The notes under the pieces: model-generated | The model's database searches: none | Told to the model about the DNA's origin: nothing | The model's input: only the letters and a program-made list of their open reading frames with translations | Part shown: positions 44,201 through 51,937 of the stretch, piece by piece | Position numbering within the stretch: position 1 is the first letter of the stretch | How the letters are laid out: every line of letters begins with the position of its first letter | Made by a program: the position numbers and the translations under genes | NCBI RefSeq assembly: GCF_040655735.1 | Contig: NZ_JBFAKK010000005.1 | Coordinates: forward strand, 496,001 to 560,000 | Length of the DNA stretch: 64,000 bases | DNA from: Phytomonospora sp040655735 | Lineage (GTDB): Bacteria; Actinomycetota; Actinomycetes; Mycobacteriales; Micromonosporaceae | Reading direction: 5' to 3'

Positions 44201-44387
44201 GGCCGAGTTCGCGATCCCGAGCGAGGAGGCCATCGACCGCCACTTCATGGCACACAAGACCAAGGCGGTCGAGCTGACCCGCCGCTTCGCCACGGACAAG
44301 GACATGCACGACCGAATCGTGACCGAATGGAACACGCTGCTCTACAACTCCATCCGTCGCGAACACGGCCGGGACGTCGCCGCCTGA
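41256..44387 (+). CDS. hsdR: Type I restriction-modification system, endonuclease/translocase subunit
   Basis: 1043 residues, ATG 5 bp after hsdS. N-terminal PD-(D/E)XK nuclease with VATAELKNP (Glu159-x-Lys161). SF2 translocase motifs: AGSGKSNT (GSGKS 316-320), VVVTDRTVLDDQL, AIVIDEAHSGHSG (DEAH 442-445), FFAFTATPKAKTL, then EKYQTGFDQPLL and QTLSRLNRTHP for motifs V and VI. The C-terminal helical domain binds the methylase core. Full length, no frameshift; the system appears functional. Confidence 0.97.
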   Translation: MPTPPRAHTEAAFEEHIVSSLVSTGWREGSPTTFDPVLGLDPHDLFRFIADTQPRALDKLTASSGGNFAAFQSHFLQLLAKDLDDRGTLDVLRHGVKDRGVQIDLAYFRPATTMTAEATARYQANRLTVTRQIHFSTTTPLESVDLTLLVNGIPVATAELKNPLTNQNVENAKNQYRLRDPRELLFARRALVHFAVDPDLVFLTTKLDKAATRFLPFNQGTEGPGVSGGAGNPPSADGTYATSYLWREIWAKDTWLDLFRRFLHLVEKDKDGKTIPLRKRPLIFPRYHQWHAVRELTADTARQGSGGNYLVMHSAGSGKSNTIAWLAHRLSNLHGSAEPGDLDAEAVAAGRVAADQPVFHKIVVVTDRTVLDDQLGKTVYQFDHVAGVVRPITGRTNSKSDEVAAALGDSAVKIITATAQTFPYVLQGVTSLAGKRVAIVIDEAHSGHSGDTLTKLRNVLRGMGADDTPEEADPLTSSALARGRHPNLSFFAFTATPKAKTLQLFGLQDESGQYRAFHTYSMRQAIEEGFILDVLRNYVTYQTYWRVAAEGAEDVEVDPKKATKEIARFVYQHPRTLRQHAEIIIDHYRRSVARRLGGRAKAMVVTSSRAAAVDTYQVLREVARDLGVDVGILVAFSGTLELDGVETTEAKLNGFPESQLPDKFAYTHADAAATAGRTEYRILVVAEKYQTGFDQPLLTTMYVDKPLSNVAAVQTLSRLNRTHPRKSQEDLFVLDFANDVEDIQAEFRKYHETAIAPDIDPNAPYALQRDVMNHQLFGEAELQSFADAYMSQRPDDDTASREETRRWARRTHPALFALTEPAKRRFVDLSEVDPEAAEAFRKDLDGFCKTYGFISQITDYADPDLERLYLYAKHLLPRLPRRSSPAADFGEVTLTHLSTRHTGKHDVHLDAEGEQLIPGTGAGGVAGGAEPEELSLAEIIERMNERFGFNLSDVDRVQMEARFQTVKEDPELIQAALVARSPAEFAIPSEEAIDRHFMAHKTKAVELTRRFATDKDMHDRIVTEWNTLLYNSIRREHGRDVAA

Positions 44388-44490
44388 TCGAAACCGCTTT
44401 TCGCGGTGGGGAAGCCATGAACAAGGGGGTGGACAAGACGGTGTCATCGCATGGAGACTTTCCGTTAACCGGGGAGGGGGCCGGCTTTCA

Positions 44491-46044
44491 GTGACCGCGA
44501 TTCCGACCGAGCCGACCGTGATCGGTGGCCGCTACGAGCTGACCCACCTCATCAAATCCGGTGGCATGGGCCAGGTGTGGAGCGCCTACGACACCACCCT
44601 CGACCGCCCGGTCGCGGTGAAACTCATCAAGCCCGAGCTGATCGAGACCATCACCGACCGGGAAGCCTTGACCGTCCGGTTCCGGCGCGAGGCGCGGGTG
44701 ACGGCCCGTCTCGACCACCCCGGGGTGCCCACGGTCTACGACGCGCTCATTGACGCCGACGCCGAACAGCTTTACATGGTCATGCAGCTCGTCAGCGGCA
44801 CCGACCTGCGCGACCTGCTCAAGCTGCGCGGGCGCCTGCCGGTCGAATGGGTCGCGGCGATCGCCGCCCAGGTCTGCTCCGTCCTCGCCCACGCCCACGC
44901 GCTGCCGGTCGTGCACCGCGACCTCAAGCCCGGCAACATCATGATCGCCGAGGACGGGACGGTGAAGGTCTGCGACTTCGGAATAGCCGCGATCCTGCTC
45001 ACCGACGCCACTCGCGTGACCGCCGACCAGGCACCGGGTACATACAACTACATGTCGCCGGAACAGTTCCTCGCCTCCGGTGTGAGCCCGCGCAGCGACC
45101 TTTACTCCCTCGGGTGCGTCATGCACGAGCTGCTCACCGGCGACAAAGTATTCGACGGCACCAATCAGTTCGTGCTCATGAGGCAGCACAGCGACGAGCC
45201 GCCGATCCCTGTCGGCGACTTGGCGCCCGCTGTGCCCGAAGGACTCGGCGCGCTCGTGGCACGGTTGCTCGCTAAGAGCCCGCAGGACCGGCCGGAAAGT
45301 GCCCGCGAAGTACACGAACGGCTCACGCCGTTCCTGCCACGGGCGAGCGACTCCAGACCCGGTCCGACTGGCGACGGCGACCCGACCAGCCCGTTTCGGC
45401 ACCCGTTCGCACTGCGCAAGACGCCGCTGCCGCCGGAGGGCGCGTTGCCCGCGCTGCCACCAGCGAAGCGTCCCGTCGCCTTCGAGGGCTTCGTCGCTGA
45501 CCTGGCGCAGGCCCAGGAACACGCCTGGCAGCTTGTCGAGGACGAACGCTTCTCGCAGGCCCTCGGGGTCCTCGCCGAAGCACTCGAACCCGCCGAGCAG
45601 GTCATGTCCCACGACGAGCCGGAGCTTCTCGACGCCCGCCGCATGTACGCGGTCACGATGCTGTTCGGCGGGGACGCCCGAGGAGCTCTCCCGAAGTTCA
45701 CCATGCTTGCCGCAGACCTCGCCGAAGCGTATGGACCCGACGACGAAGCCGTTTACGTCATGCGGCTGAGCGCCGCACAGTGCCACGTGCGCCTCGGAGA
45801 TGTGCCCGAAGCCGTCGCCGCCTATCGCGAAGTCCTGCGGGACTTGCCCGACCACCGTGCGCCACTAGCCCTCGAAGCACGACGGCACCTCGGCGTCATC
45901 CTCGCCTCCTCCGGCGACCCCACCGCCTCCGCGGAGGCCCGCTCCCTCCACGCCGACCTCGTCGCCGCCCACGGTCCCGACGACCCCCGCGCCGCCGAAG
46001 TCGCCGACCTCATCTCCCGCCTCGACGACAACGACCCGTCCTGA
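44491..46044 (+). CDS. Ser/Thr protein kinase with C-terminal TPR-like region
   Basis: 517 residues from GTG 44491. Hanks-type kinase: KSGGMGQVW glycine loop, Lys44 in VAVKLIK, HRDLKPGNIM (catalytic Asp144), CDFGIA (Asp162) and APGTYNYMSPEQF. There is no membrane helix, unlike PknB sensors. From about residue 330 the sequence is helical repeats (AWQLVEDERFSQALGVLAEA, RGALPKFTMLAADLAEAYG, GDVPEAVAAYREVLRDL) typical of TPRs. It directly precedes the RelE/helicase fusion on the same strand (24 bp gap) and lies in a defence island, so a phage-response role is likely but unproven. Confidence 0.93.
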   Translation: MTAIPTEPTVIGGRYELTHLIKSGGMGQVWSAYDTTLDRPVAVKLIKPELIETITDREALTVRFRREARVTARLDHPGVPTVYDALIDADAEQLYMVMQLVSGTDLRDLLKLRGRLPVEWVAAIAAQVCSVLAHAHALPVVHRDLKPGNIMIAEDGTVKVCDFGIAAILLTDATRVTADQAPGTYNYMSPEQFLASGVSPRSDLYSLGCVMHELLTGDKVFDGTNQFVLMRQHSDEPPIPVGDLAPAVPEGLGALVARLLAKSPQDRPESAREVHERLTPFLPRASDSRPGPTGDGDPTSPFRHPFALRKTPLPPEGALPALPPAKRPVAFEGFVADLAQAQEHAWQLVEDERFSQALGVLAEALEPAEQVMSHDEPELLDARRMYAVTMLFGGDARGALPKFTMLAADLAEAYGPDDEAVYVMRLSAAQCHVRLGDVPEAVAAYREVLRDLPDHRAPLALEARRHLGVILASSGDPTASAEARSLHADLVAAHGPDDPRAAEVADLISRLDDNDPS

Positions 46045-46068
46045 CCGCAGCGAACGAAAGCCGCCGCC

Positions 46069-48186
46069 ATGCCGTCCCTCGCCCTGGCCCACTCCTTCCT
46101 CCTCGACTTCGGCATGCTCCAAAAGCGCGTCCGCCGCGACGTCGTCGACGTGATCCTGCGCTTCGAGAAGATCCCCGCCGTCGACCTGCGCAAGAGGAAC
46201 GGCACCCACCTCGAGAAGATCAACGGCCAGCGCGACCCGCGCACCCGCACGATCCGCATCGACGGGTTCTGGCGTGGCATCGTCATGGCCCCCGACGACG
46301 GCGGCCAGACCTATGTCCTGCACAAGGTCCTGCCCCATGACGATGCGATCGAGTGGGCCAAAAAGCACGCCTTCGGCGTCAACAGCGCCACCAGGCGCAT
46401 GGAGGTCCGCGACGTCGAGGCGATCGAGGAGCACACCTCCGCCAATGCCGCCGCCACCCCGCACACCGTTCCGAAACTCTTCGCGGCGTTGTCCGACGGG
46501 GAGCTCGGGACCCTCGGCATCGATCCGCTGACCCTCGCCTTCGCACGCACCCTCACCCGAAAGAACCAGGTCGAGACCGCCGCCGAGTTCCTCCCCGAAG
46601 ACCAGCACGAGGTGCTGATGTTTCTCGCCGAGGGCTTCAGCGTCGAGGAGGTGTGGCGCGATATCGTTGCCCACCGCGCACAGCCCCAGGCCGCGGCGTC
46701 CGAACTCGAAGCCGCCGTGCGGTCCACACCGAACCGGATCGTTCTCGTGGAGGGCTCCGGCGACCTCGCCGAGGCCCTCGACAAGCCGTTCGAGGCCTGG
46801 CGCGTGTTCCTGCACCCCGCACAGCGGAAGGTCGCCTACCGGCCCAGCTACCCCGGCCCCGCGCAGGTCGCCGGCGGCCCTGGCACCGGCAAGACCGTCG
46901 TCGCCCTGCACCGGGTCGCCTTCCTCCTCGGGCACCTGCGCCCCGGCGAGCGGATCCTGCTGACCAGCTACACCAACGCGCTCGTCGACTCCTTGACCAT
47001 GTCCCTGGCACTGCTCGTCGAGGACCCGGCTCTTCGCGAACGGGTCGACATCATGACCGTCGACTCTTTCGCCCGGAAGGTGCTCGCCGAGCATGGCACG
47101 GTTCCACGGCCACTACGTGGCGACCGCGAACCGGGGTACTGGGAAGAGATCATCGACGCACGCTTCCTGCCCTGGACAGCGCCGCAGCTCGCACAGGAGT
47201 ACCGGCACGTCGTCCTCGCCCGCGACGTCCGCGACGAGGACGGCTACCTCGCCGCCGACCGCGCCGGTCGAGGCTCGCGCCTGGCGCCGAGCATGCGCCC
47301 CCTCATGTGGGCTGCCATGAACGACTTCGAGAAGAAGCTCGCCGCCAAAGGCGAGGGCACCTACCTCGGTTGGTGCCGCGACGCCGCCGACCTCCTCGCC
47401 GAAAACGGACCCCGCTACCGGCACATCGTCGTCGACGAGGCCCAGGACCTTCACCCCGCCCAATGGCGGCTGCTGCGCGCCGCCGCGCCCGCCAAGTACG
47501 ACGACCTGTTCATCGCCGCCGACCCGCACCAGCGCATCTACGACTCGCGGGTCTCGCTGAAGTCCCTCGGCATCAACGTCGTCGGCCGCAGCACGAAGAT
47601 GCGCCGCAACTACCGCAGCACCCGCCAGATCCTCGGCTGGGCCGCCGCGCTCGTACCCGGAGCCGTCGCCGCGCTTGCCGACGGCGCGGACGACTCGCTC
47701 GCCGGGTACCGCTCAGTGCTGGAAGGCCCCGAGCCTGTCGTGTTCGCGGCCGCCTCGGTCAAGGAGGAGGAAGACCGGCTCGTCGAGGTTGTGCGCGTCT
47801 GGATTACCCAGGACGCGTCTCGTGAGTCGATCGGAGTGGCGGTCCGCTTCAACCGGACCGCCGACAAGCTCATCGACCGCCTGAAGAAGGCCGGTATCCC
47901 GGCGACCGACCTGCGCACGTCGACGGCGAACGCCGTGCGCGTCGGCACGATGCACGCGTTCAAAGGCCTCGAATTCCGCTCTGTCGCCGTGTTCGGCGCC
48001 AGCCGGGAGGCCCTGCCTTTCCCCAAGGCCATGACCGATGCCGACATCGACCGAGTCCAGCACGAGATCGACCTTGCGGCAGAGCGGAACCTGCTGTTCG
48101 TGGCATGTACCCGCGCCCGCGATCAGCTCCACGTCTCCTGGACCGGTGACGCGAGTCCGTTCCTCGTTGAGGCCGGCGTTGCCTGA
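46069..48186 (+). CDS. RelE-like domain fused to UvrD/Rep-like SF1 helicase
   Basis: 705 residues from ATG 46069. Residues about 1-105 look like a RelE/ParE fold (LDFGMLQKRVRRDVVDVILR, LEKINGQRDPRTRTIRIDGF, TYVLHKVLPHDDAIEWAKKH). After a linker, an SF1 helicase follows: AGGPGTGKT (Lys275), TSYTNALVDSL, VVDEAQDLHPAQW (Asp456), AADPHQRIYDSR, MRRNYRSTRQI, and motifs V-VI GTMHAFKGLEFRSVAVFG and NLLFVACTRARDQLHVS. Accessory 1B/2B domains appear reduced. Such fusions are known in bacteria but their function is undefined. It forms an operon with the kinase. Confidence 0.9.
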   Translation: MPSLALAHSFLLDFGMLQKRVRRDVVDVILRFEKIPAVDLRKRNGTHLEKINGQRDPRTRTIRIDGFWRGIVMAPDDGGQTYVLHKVLPHDDAIEWAKKHAFGVNSATRRMEVRDVEAIEEHTSANAAATPHTVPKLFAALSDGELGTLGIDPLTLAFARTLTRKNQVETAAEFLPEDQHEVLMFLAEGFSVEEVWRDIVAHRAQPQAAASELEAAVRSTPNRIVLVEGSGDLAEALDKPFEAWRVFLHPAQRKVAYRPSYPGPAQVAGGPGTGKTVVALHRVAFLLGHLRPGERILLTSYTNALVDSLTMSLALLVEDPALRERVDIMTVDSFARKVLAEHGTVPRPLRGDREPGYWEEIIDARFLPWTAPQLAQEYRHVVLARDVRDEDGYLAADRAGRGSRLAPSMRPLMWAAMNDFEKKLAAKGEGTYLGWCRDAADLLAENGPRYRHIVVDEAQDLHPAQWRLLRAAAPAKYDDLFIAADPHQRIYDSRVSLKSLGINVVGRSTKMRRNYRSTRQILGWAAALVPGAVAALADGADDSLAGYRSVLEGPEPVVFAAASVKEEEDRLVEVVRVWITQDASRESIGVAVRFNRTADKLIDRLKKAGIPATDLRTSTANAVRVGTMHAFKGLEFRSVAVFGASREALPFPKAMTDADIDRVQHEIDLAAERNLLFVACTRARDQLHVSWTGDASPFLVEAGVA

Positions 48187-48189
48187 CGC

Positions 48190-48215
48190 CTAGGTCCGCG
48201 CCCGCGATGCCGCGT
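48190..48215. repeat. Right border repeat of the defence island (3' end of SGNH gene)
   Basis: Identical over 26 bases to 34879-34904, and part of the coding sequence and stop codon of the intact SGNH gene. It starts 4 bp after the helicase stop codon, so the island ends abruptly at the gene end. Confidence 0.9.
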
Positions 48216-48966
48216 CGTAGACCGCCGGGTACAGCGCGTGCGCCAGCGTCCGGTAGCCCTCCGCCGACGGGTGCAGCCCGTCGGGGCACAGCATGCCCCG
48301 ATCAGTGCGGAACACCACACCGCAGCGCGCGGCCAGGTCCACCGGCACGCCGCCCGCCAGCCGAACGGCAGGAGCCTGCGCCCGCGCCAGCCGCGACCCG
48401 CGCCACCCTGCGATGGCCCGCAACGGCTGCGCCAGCGCCCGCAGGCTCGACAGGTCCGGGCAGGTGCCGACCACGACCGAGGTGCCGGCGTGGCTCAGCT
48501 TGCGCACCGCCCCGGCCAGCTGCGCCACCGACTCCGAGGGGTGCATCGTCTCGGTGAGGCCGTTGAGGAGGATCACCGCCACGTCGGGCGGCTCCGAGAG
48601 CAGCGAGCGGGCGACCTGTGTGTGCAGGTCACCGGTGTCGGCGCCGGGGACGGCGACGCTCGACAGCGCCACACGGTGCCGCACGCCCGCCAGGAGTTCG
48701 GCGAGGACCCCGCCGACCGAGTCGGAGGCGTCCTCCACGCCCACACCGGCGGCGAGGCTGTCGCCGAACATGACGAGTTTGAGCGGCGTCGCGTCGGAGT
48801 CGCCGAGCCACATGCGCATGTGGGGGCCGTGCGCGGAGTGCTCCTGGCGCGCCCGTCTGGCGGCGAGCAGCTCGACGGCCATCACGGCGGCGCCGGTCAC
48901 GACCGCCACACTCGCTCCGATCGCCGCCGAATATCCGGCCCGGCGCAGCAGAGTGGACAGCCTCAT
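48190..48966 (-). CDS. SGNH/GDSL hydrolase family protein, membrane-anchored
   Basis: 258 residues from ATG 48966. An N-terminal signal-anchor (AAIGASVAVVTGAAVMAVEL) is followed by an SGNH domain: block I VMFGDSLAAGVG with nucleophile Ser70, and block V CPDGLHPSAEGYRTLA with the Asp-His pair. Block III, usually GxND, reads LLNGLTETMHP, so the oxyanion-hole Asn is displaced. It is probably an extracytoplasmic esterase. A decayed partial copy of its 3' half lies at 34879-34975. Divergent from cbs. Confidence 0.85.
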   Translation of the reverse strand: MRLSTLLRRAGYSAAIGASVAVVTGAAVMAVELLAARRARQEHSAHGPHMRMWLGDSDATPLKLVMFGDSLAAGVGVEDASDSVGGVLAELLAGVRHRVALSSVAVPGADTGDLHTQVARSLLSEPPDVAVILLNGLTETMHPSESVAQLAGAVRKLSHAGTSVVVGTCPDLSSLRALAQPLRAIAGWRGSRLARAQAPAVRLAGGVPVDLAARCGVVFRTDRGMLCPDGLHPSAEGYRTLAHALYPAVYDAASRART

Positions 48967-49015
48967 GCCCGGCTCCTTCCCGTTCGATGGGTGGCTTGTG
49001 CCATAGGCTACCCGC

Positions 49016-50383
49016 GTGAAGTACTACGAATCAGTGGTCGACCTGATCGGGGGAACCCCGCTGGTCCGGCTCAACAAGGTGACCGAGGGCGTCGAAGGCC
49101 TGGTCCTGGCCAAGGTCGAGTACGTCAACCCCGGCGGGAGCGTCAAGGACCGCATCGCGGTCCGCATGATCGACGACGCCGAGGCGGCCGGCCTGCTCAA
49201 GCCGGGCGGGACGATCGTCGAGCCGACCTCGGGCAACACCGGCGTGGGCCTGGCCATCGTCGCGCAACAGCGCGGGTACAAGTGCGTCTTCGTCTGCCCC
49301 GACAAGGTCAGCGAGGACAAGCGCAACGTCCTTCGCGCCTACGGTGCCGAGGTCGTCGTCTGCCCCACCGCCGTCGACCCGGCCGACCCCCGCTCCTACT
49401 ACGAGGTCTCCGACCGGCTCGTCCGCGAGATCGACGGCGCCTGGAAGCCCGACCAGTACAGCAACCCGGCCAACCCCCGCTCCCACTACGAGACCACCGG
49501 CCCCGAGCTGTGGGAACAGACCGAGGGCAGGATCACGCACTTCATCGCCGGCGTCGGCACCGGCGGCACCATCTCCGGCGTCGGGCGCTACCTCAAGGAG
49601 CAGTCCGGCGGGCGCGTGAAGGTCATCGGCGCCGACCCCGAGGGCTCGGTCTACTCCGGCGGGACCGGCCGCCCCTACCTGGTCGAAGGCGTCGGCGAGG
49701 ACTTCTGGCCCTCCGCCTACGACACCGAGGTCACCGACCAGATCATCGAGGTCTCCGACAAGGAGTCCTTCGCCATGACCCGCCGCCTCGCGCGCGAGGA
49801 AGGGCTCCTGGTCGGCGGATCCTGCGGCATGGCGGCCGAGGCGGCACTGCGCGTCGCCCGCGAGGCCGGCCCCGACGCCGTCGTCGTCGTCCTGCTCCCC
49901 GACGGCGGCCGCGGCTACCTGTCGAAGATCTTCAACGACGAGTGGCTCGCCCGCTACGGCTTCCTGACCGCCGACGGCCAGACCACCGTCGCCGACGTGC
50001 TCGCCGGCAAGAGCGGCGACATCCCCGACCTGGTCCACGTGCACCCCAACGACCCGGTCCGCGACGCCATCGACATCCTCCGCGAGTACGGCGTCTCCCA
50101 GATGCCCGTCCTCAAGGCCGAACCGCCCGTCGTCACCGGCGAGGTCGCCGGGTCGGTCGCCGAGCGCGACCTCCTGGAGGCCGTGTTCTCCGGCCGGGCG
50201 CAACTGGCCGACCCCGTCGAGAAGCACGTCAGCGATCCCCTGCCGATGATCGGCGGCGGCGAACCCGTCGGCCACGCCGTGGCGCTGCTGGAGAAGCACG
50301 ACGCGGCCCTCGTCCTCATCGACGGCAAGCCCCGGGGCGTCATCACCCGGCAGGACCTGCTCGCCTACGTCCAGACCGGCTGA
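49016..50383 (+). CDS. cbs: Cystathionine beta-synthase
   Basis: 455 residues from GTG 49016. The PLP domain (1-about 320) has the lysine in NPGGSVKDRIA (Lys44), the cofactor loop PTSGNTGVGLA and the glycine-rich phosphate site GVGTGGTISGVG. The C-terminus is a CBS pair (VHPNDPVRDAIDILREYGVS and LPMIGGGEPVGHAVALLEKH). It condenses serine and homocysteine to cystathionine; M. tuberculosis Rv1077 is the equivalent, with metB (Rv1079) nearby as here. Confidence 0.96.
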   Translation: MKYYESVVDLIGGTPLVRLNKVTEGVEGLVLAKVEYVNPGGSVKDRIAVRMIDDAEAAGLLKPGGTIVEPTSGNTGVGLAIVAQQRGYKCVFVCPDKVSEDKRNVLRAYGAEVVVCPTAVDPADPRSYYEVSDRLVREIDGAWKPDQYSNPANPRSHYETTGPELWEQTEGRITHFIAGVGTGGTISGVGRYLKEQSGGRVKVIGADPEGSVYSGGTGRPYLVEGVGEDFWPSAYDTEVTDQIIEVSDKESFAMTRRLAREEGLLVGGSCGMAAEAALRVAREAGPDAVVVVLLPDGGRGYLSKIFNDEWLARYGFLTADGQTTVADVLAGKSGDIPDLVHVHPNDPVRDAIDILREYGVSQMPVLKAEPPVVTGEVAGSVAERDLLEAVFSGRAQLADPVEKHVSDPLPMIGGGEPVGHAVALLEKHDAALVLIDGKPRGVITRQDLLAYVQTG

Positions 50384-50402
50384 CCGGTCCGCGGACACGA
50401 TT

Positions 50403-50441
50403 AATCCCCGGTCCCCTTGGTGGGCAAGGAGACCGGGGATT
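50403..50441. terminator. Bidirectional terminator between cbs and acidic repeat protein
   Basis: A 17-bp stem with a single mismatch (AATCCCCGGTC then CCCTTG, pairing with CAAGGAG then ACCGGGGATT) closes on a 5-nt GTGGG loop. It is bordered by AT residues on both sides, so it can serve both convergent genes. Confidence 0.8.
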
Positions 50442-50457
50442 GATCTTGCGACGCTCC

Positions 50458-50838
50458 TTAGACGGAGGCGTTCGGGTCGGTCGGGTTCAGCGTCTCGTCG
50501 GCGGGCTGGTAGTAGTCGCCCGAGGTGCCGTCGGCGTCGGTCCCGTAGACCTCTCCGTCGGAGATGAGGCCGTCCTCGTTCACGTCCGACTCGGCGTAGT
50601 CGAAGGTGCCGTCGTTGTTGCTGTCCTCGACGAAGGTGTCCAGGCTGCCGTCACCGTTGGTGTCGATGAGGGCTTCCTCGATCGTGCCGTCGTTGCCCTC
50701 GTCGTGGAGGTAGGCGTCGGCAGTGCCGTCATTGCCCAGGTCCACCTCGTACTCGACGCCGCCCTGGCCGTCGTCGTAAGCGGTGATCGAGTCCTCGGTG
50801 CCGTCGCCGTCGATGTCCGCGGTGTATTCGTCGGTCAT
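50458..50838 (-). CDS. Acidic calcium-binding-repeat-like protein
   Basis: 126 residues, very acidic, from ATG 50838. Repeated units such as DIDGDGTEDSITAYDD, DLGNDGTADAYLHDE, DTNGDGSLDTFVEDS, NNDGTFDYAESDVNEDG resemble dockerin/EF-hand-loop or thrombospondin-type DxDxDG calcium loops, about six in total. There is no signal peptide, which is unusual for such repeats. It is probably a cytoplasmic Ca2+-binding or highly soluble hydration-type protein. The convergent cbs terminator lies just downstream. Confidence 0.72.
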   Translation of the reverse strand: MTDEYTADIDGDGTEDSITAYDDGQGGVEYEVDLGNDGTADAYLHDEGNDGTIEEALIDTNGDGSLDTFVEDSNNDGTFDYAESDVNEDGLISDGEVYGTDADGTSGDYYQPADETLNPTDPNASV

Positions 50839-51002
50839 TGTTCTGTCCCCTCAGAAAAGCGGTTCTGCGTGCCTCAGTCTGTCGCCTTGACCTGACCGAC
50901 TCTACGAGGCCGGACAGGGGGCGTAAATCGCGGATTCGTGCCAGCGCGTAGTCGTCGACACAGGGTGGTTTCGTGTTCACGCGACGCGATGACCTGCGCG
51001 TT

Positions 51003-51401
51003 CTATCCCCAGCTTCGCGAGGACAGCACGAGCAGGTAACCGTCGGGGTCACGCACGGTCACGCCCCACTGGTCCCAATAGGGATTGTGGGCCGCGACGC
51101 GCTCGCCGCCGTGCTCGGTGAGCCGGTCGATGAGCGCGTCCTCGACCGGCCGCCCGAGATAGAGCACGAACAGGTCGTCCGCGGTGGGTGACGGGACCAC
51201 CGTGCCCGACGGACCGCGCGTCAGCTCGAAGTGCCAGCCCGCGCCGGGCAGGCCGGCCATGAGCAGCTCATGTTCGCCTTCGGCCGGGTCGGTCTCCTTG
51301 TAGAGCACCGTGAGGCCCAGGCCGTCGACATAGAAGCGCTCGGCCGCCGCGAGATCACGCGAGGGCCGGGCGATGCGTACGTGGGTGTTCGCCTCGATCA
51401 T
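51003..51401 (-). CDS. VOC superfamily (glyoxalase/bleomycin-resistance-like) protein
   Basis: 132 residues from ATG 51401. Two beta-alpha-beta-beta-beta units: THVRIARPSRDLAAAERFYV then YVDGLGLTVLYK, and VEDALIDRLTEHGGERVAAH with GVTVRDPDGYLLVLSS. The His near residue 7, a Glu (HFELTRG region) and the Asp-rich ending fit a divalent-metal VOC enzyme. The substrate is unknown. A second VOC protein lies 11 bp upstream on the same strand. Confidence 0.85.
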   Translation of the reverse strand: MIEANTHVRIARPSRDLAAAERFYVDGLGLTVLYKETDPAEGEHELLMAGLPGAGWHFELTRGPSGTVVPSPTADDLFVLYLGRPVEDALIDRLTEHGGERVAAHNPYWDQWGVTVRDPDGYLLVLSSRSWG

Positions 51402-51412
51402 GGTCGGAGAGC

Positions 51413-51787
51413 CTACGACCTGCGGAACAGGCGGGCGTAGCGGCCGCTGTCTCGTGTGAAGTCGATGATCCGGACGGGATTGCGGGCCGGGTCGGCGAAC
51501 ACGGCGTAGTGGCCGGTGGCGATCTCGGTCGGGGGCAGCAGCCAGGTGAGTTCGGTCTTGTCGGCGTGGAAGGCGGTGACGTCGTCGACCCGGAACACCG
51601 GGCCCGGGCCGGCCTTCATCTCCAGCGGATGGCGTTCGAGCATGATCTCGACCGGTCCGGACTCGCCGGCCGACAGAAGGAGGGTGTCCTCGTCGGGCCG
51701 GGCGACGTCCTTGAAGCCCAGCCCCCGATAGAGCTCGGCGACGGCCTCCAGGTCCTCGACGGGATACATGGCGCACAGCAGTTCCAT
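51413..51787 (-). CDS. VOC superfamily protein
   Basis: 124 residues from ATG 51787. The pattern VEDLEAVAELYRGLGFKDVA, VEIMLERHPLEM, VFRVDDVTAFHADKTELTWL and HYAVFADPARNPVRIID is that of the vicinal-oxygen-chelate fold. Classical metal ligands are not obvious, so it may be a binding protein rather than an enzyme. Forms an operon with the downstream VOC gene. Confidence 0.8.
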   Translation of the reverse strand: MELLCAMYPVEDLEAVAELYRGLGFKDVARPDEDTLLLSAGESGPVEIMLERHPLEMKAGPGPVFRVDDVTAFHADKTELTWLLPPTEIATGHYAVFADPARNPVRIIDFTRDSGRYARLFRRS

Positions 51788-51937
51788 GCGAAGTTACTCT
51801 GCCGTAACAATGCTCGCCCGGCAAGCGCGGTGACGCCCCGGCCGGAGACCGTCACCGCTGGTCAATCGTCCTTTGTGGACTCACTGCGTGAGGTCGCCGG
51901 CGGAAACCCTTGGGCGATAAGGGAAAGTGATGTCAAG

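Noticed and set aside
34905..48189. Phage integrase or excisionase that would explain the island borders
   Set aside because: Every frame of size was read and none resembles a tyrosine or serine recombinase; only the IS transposase lies nearby.
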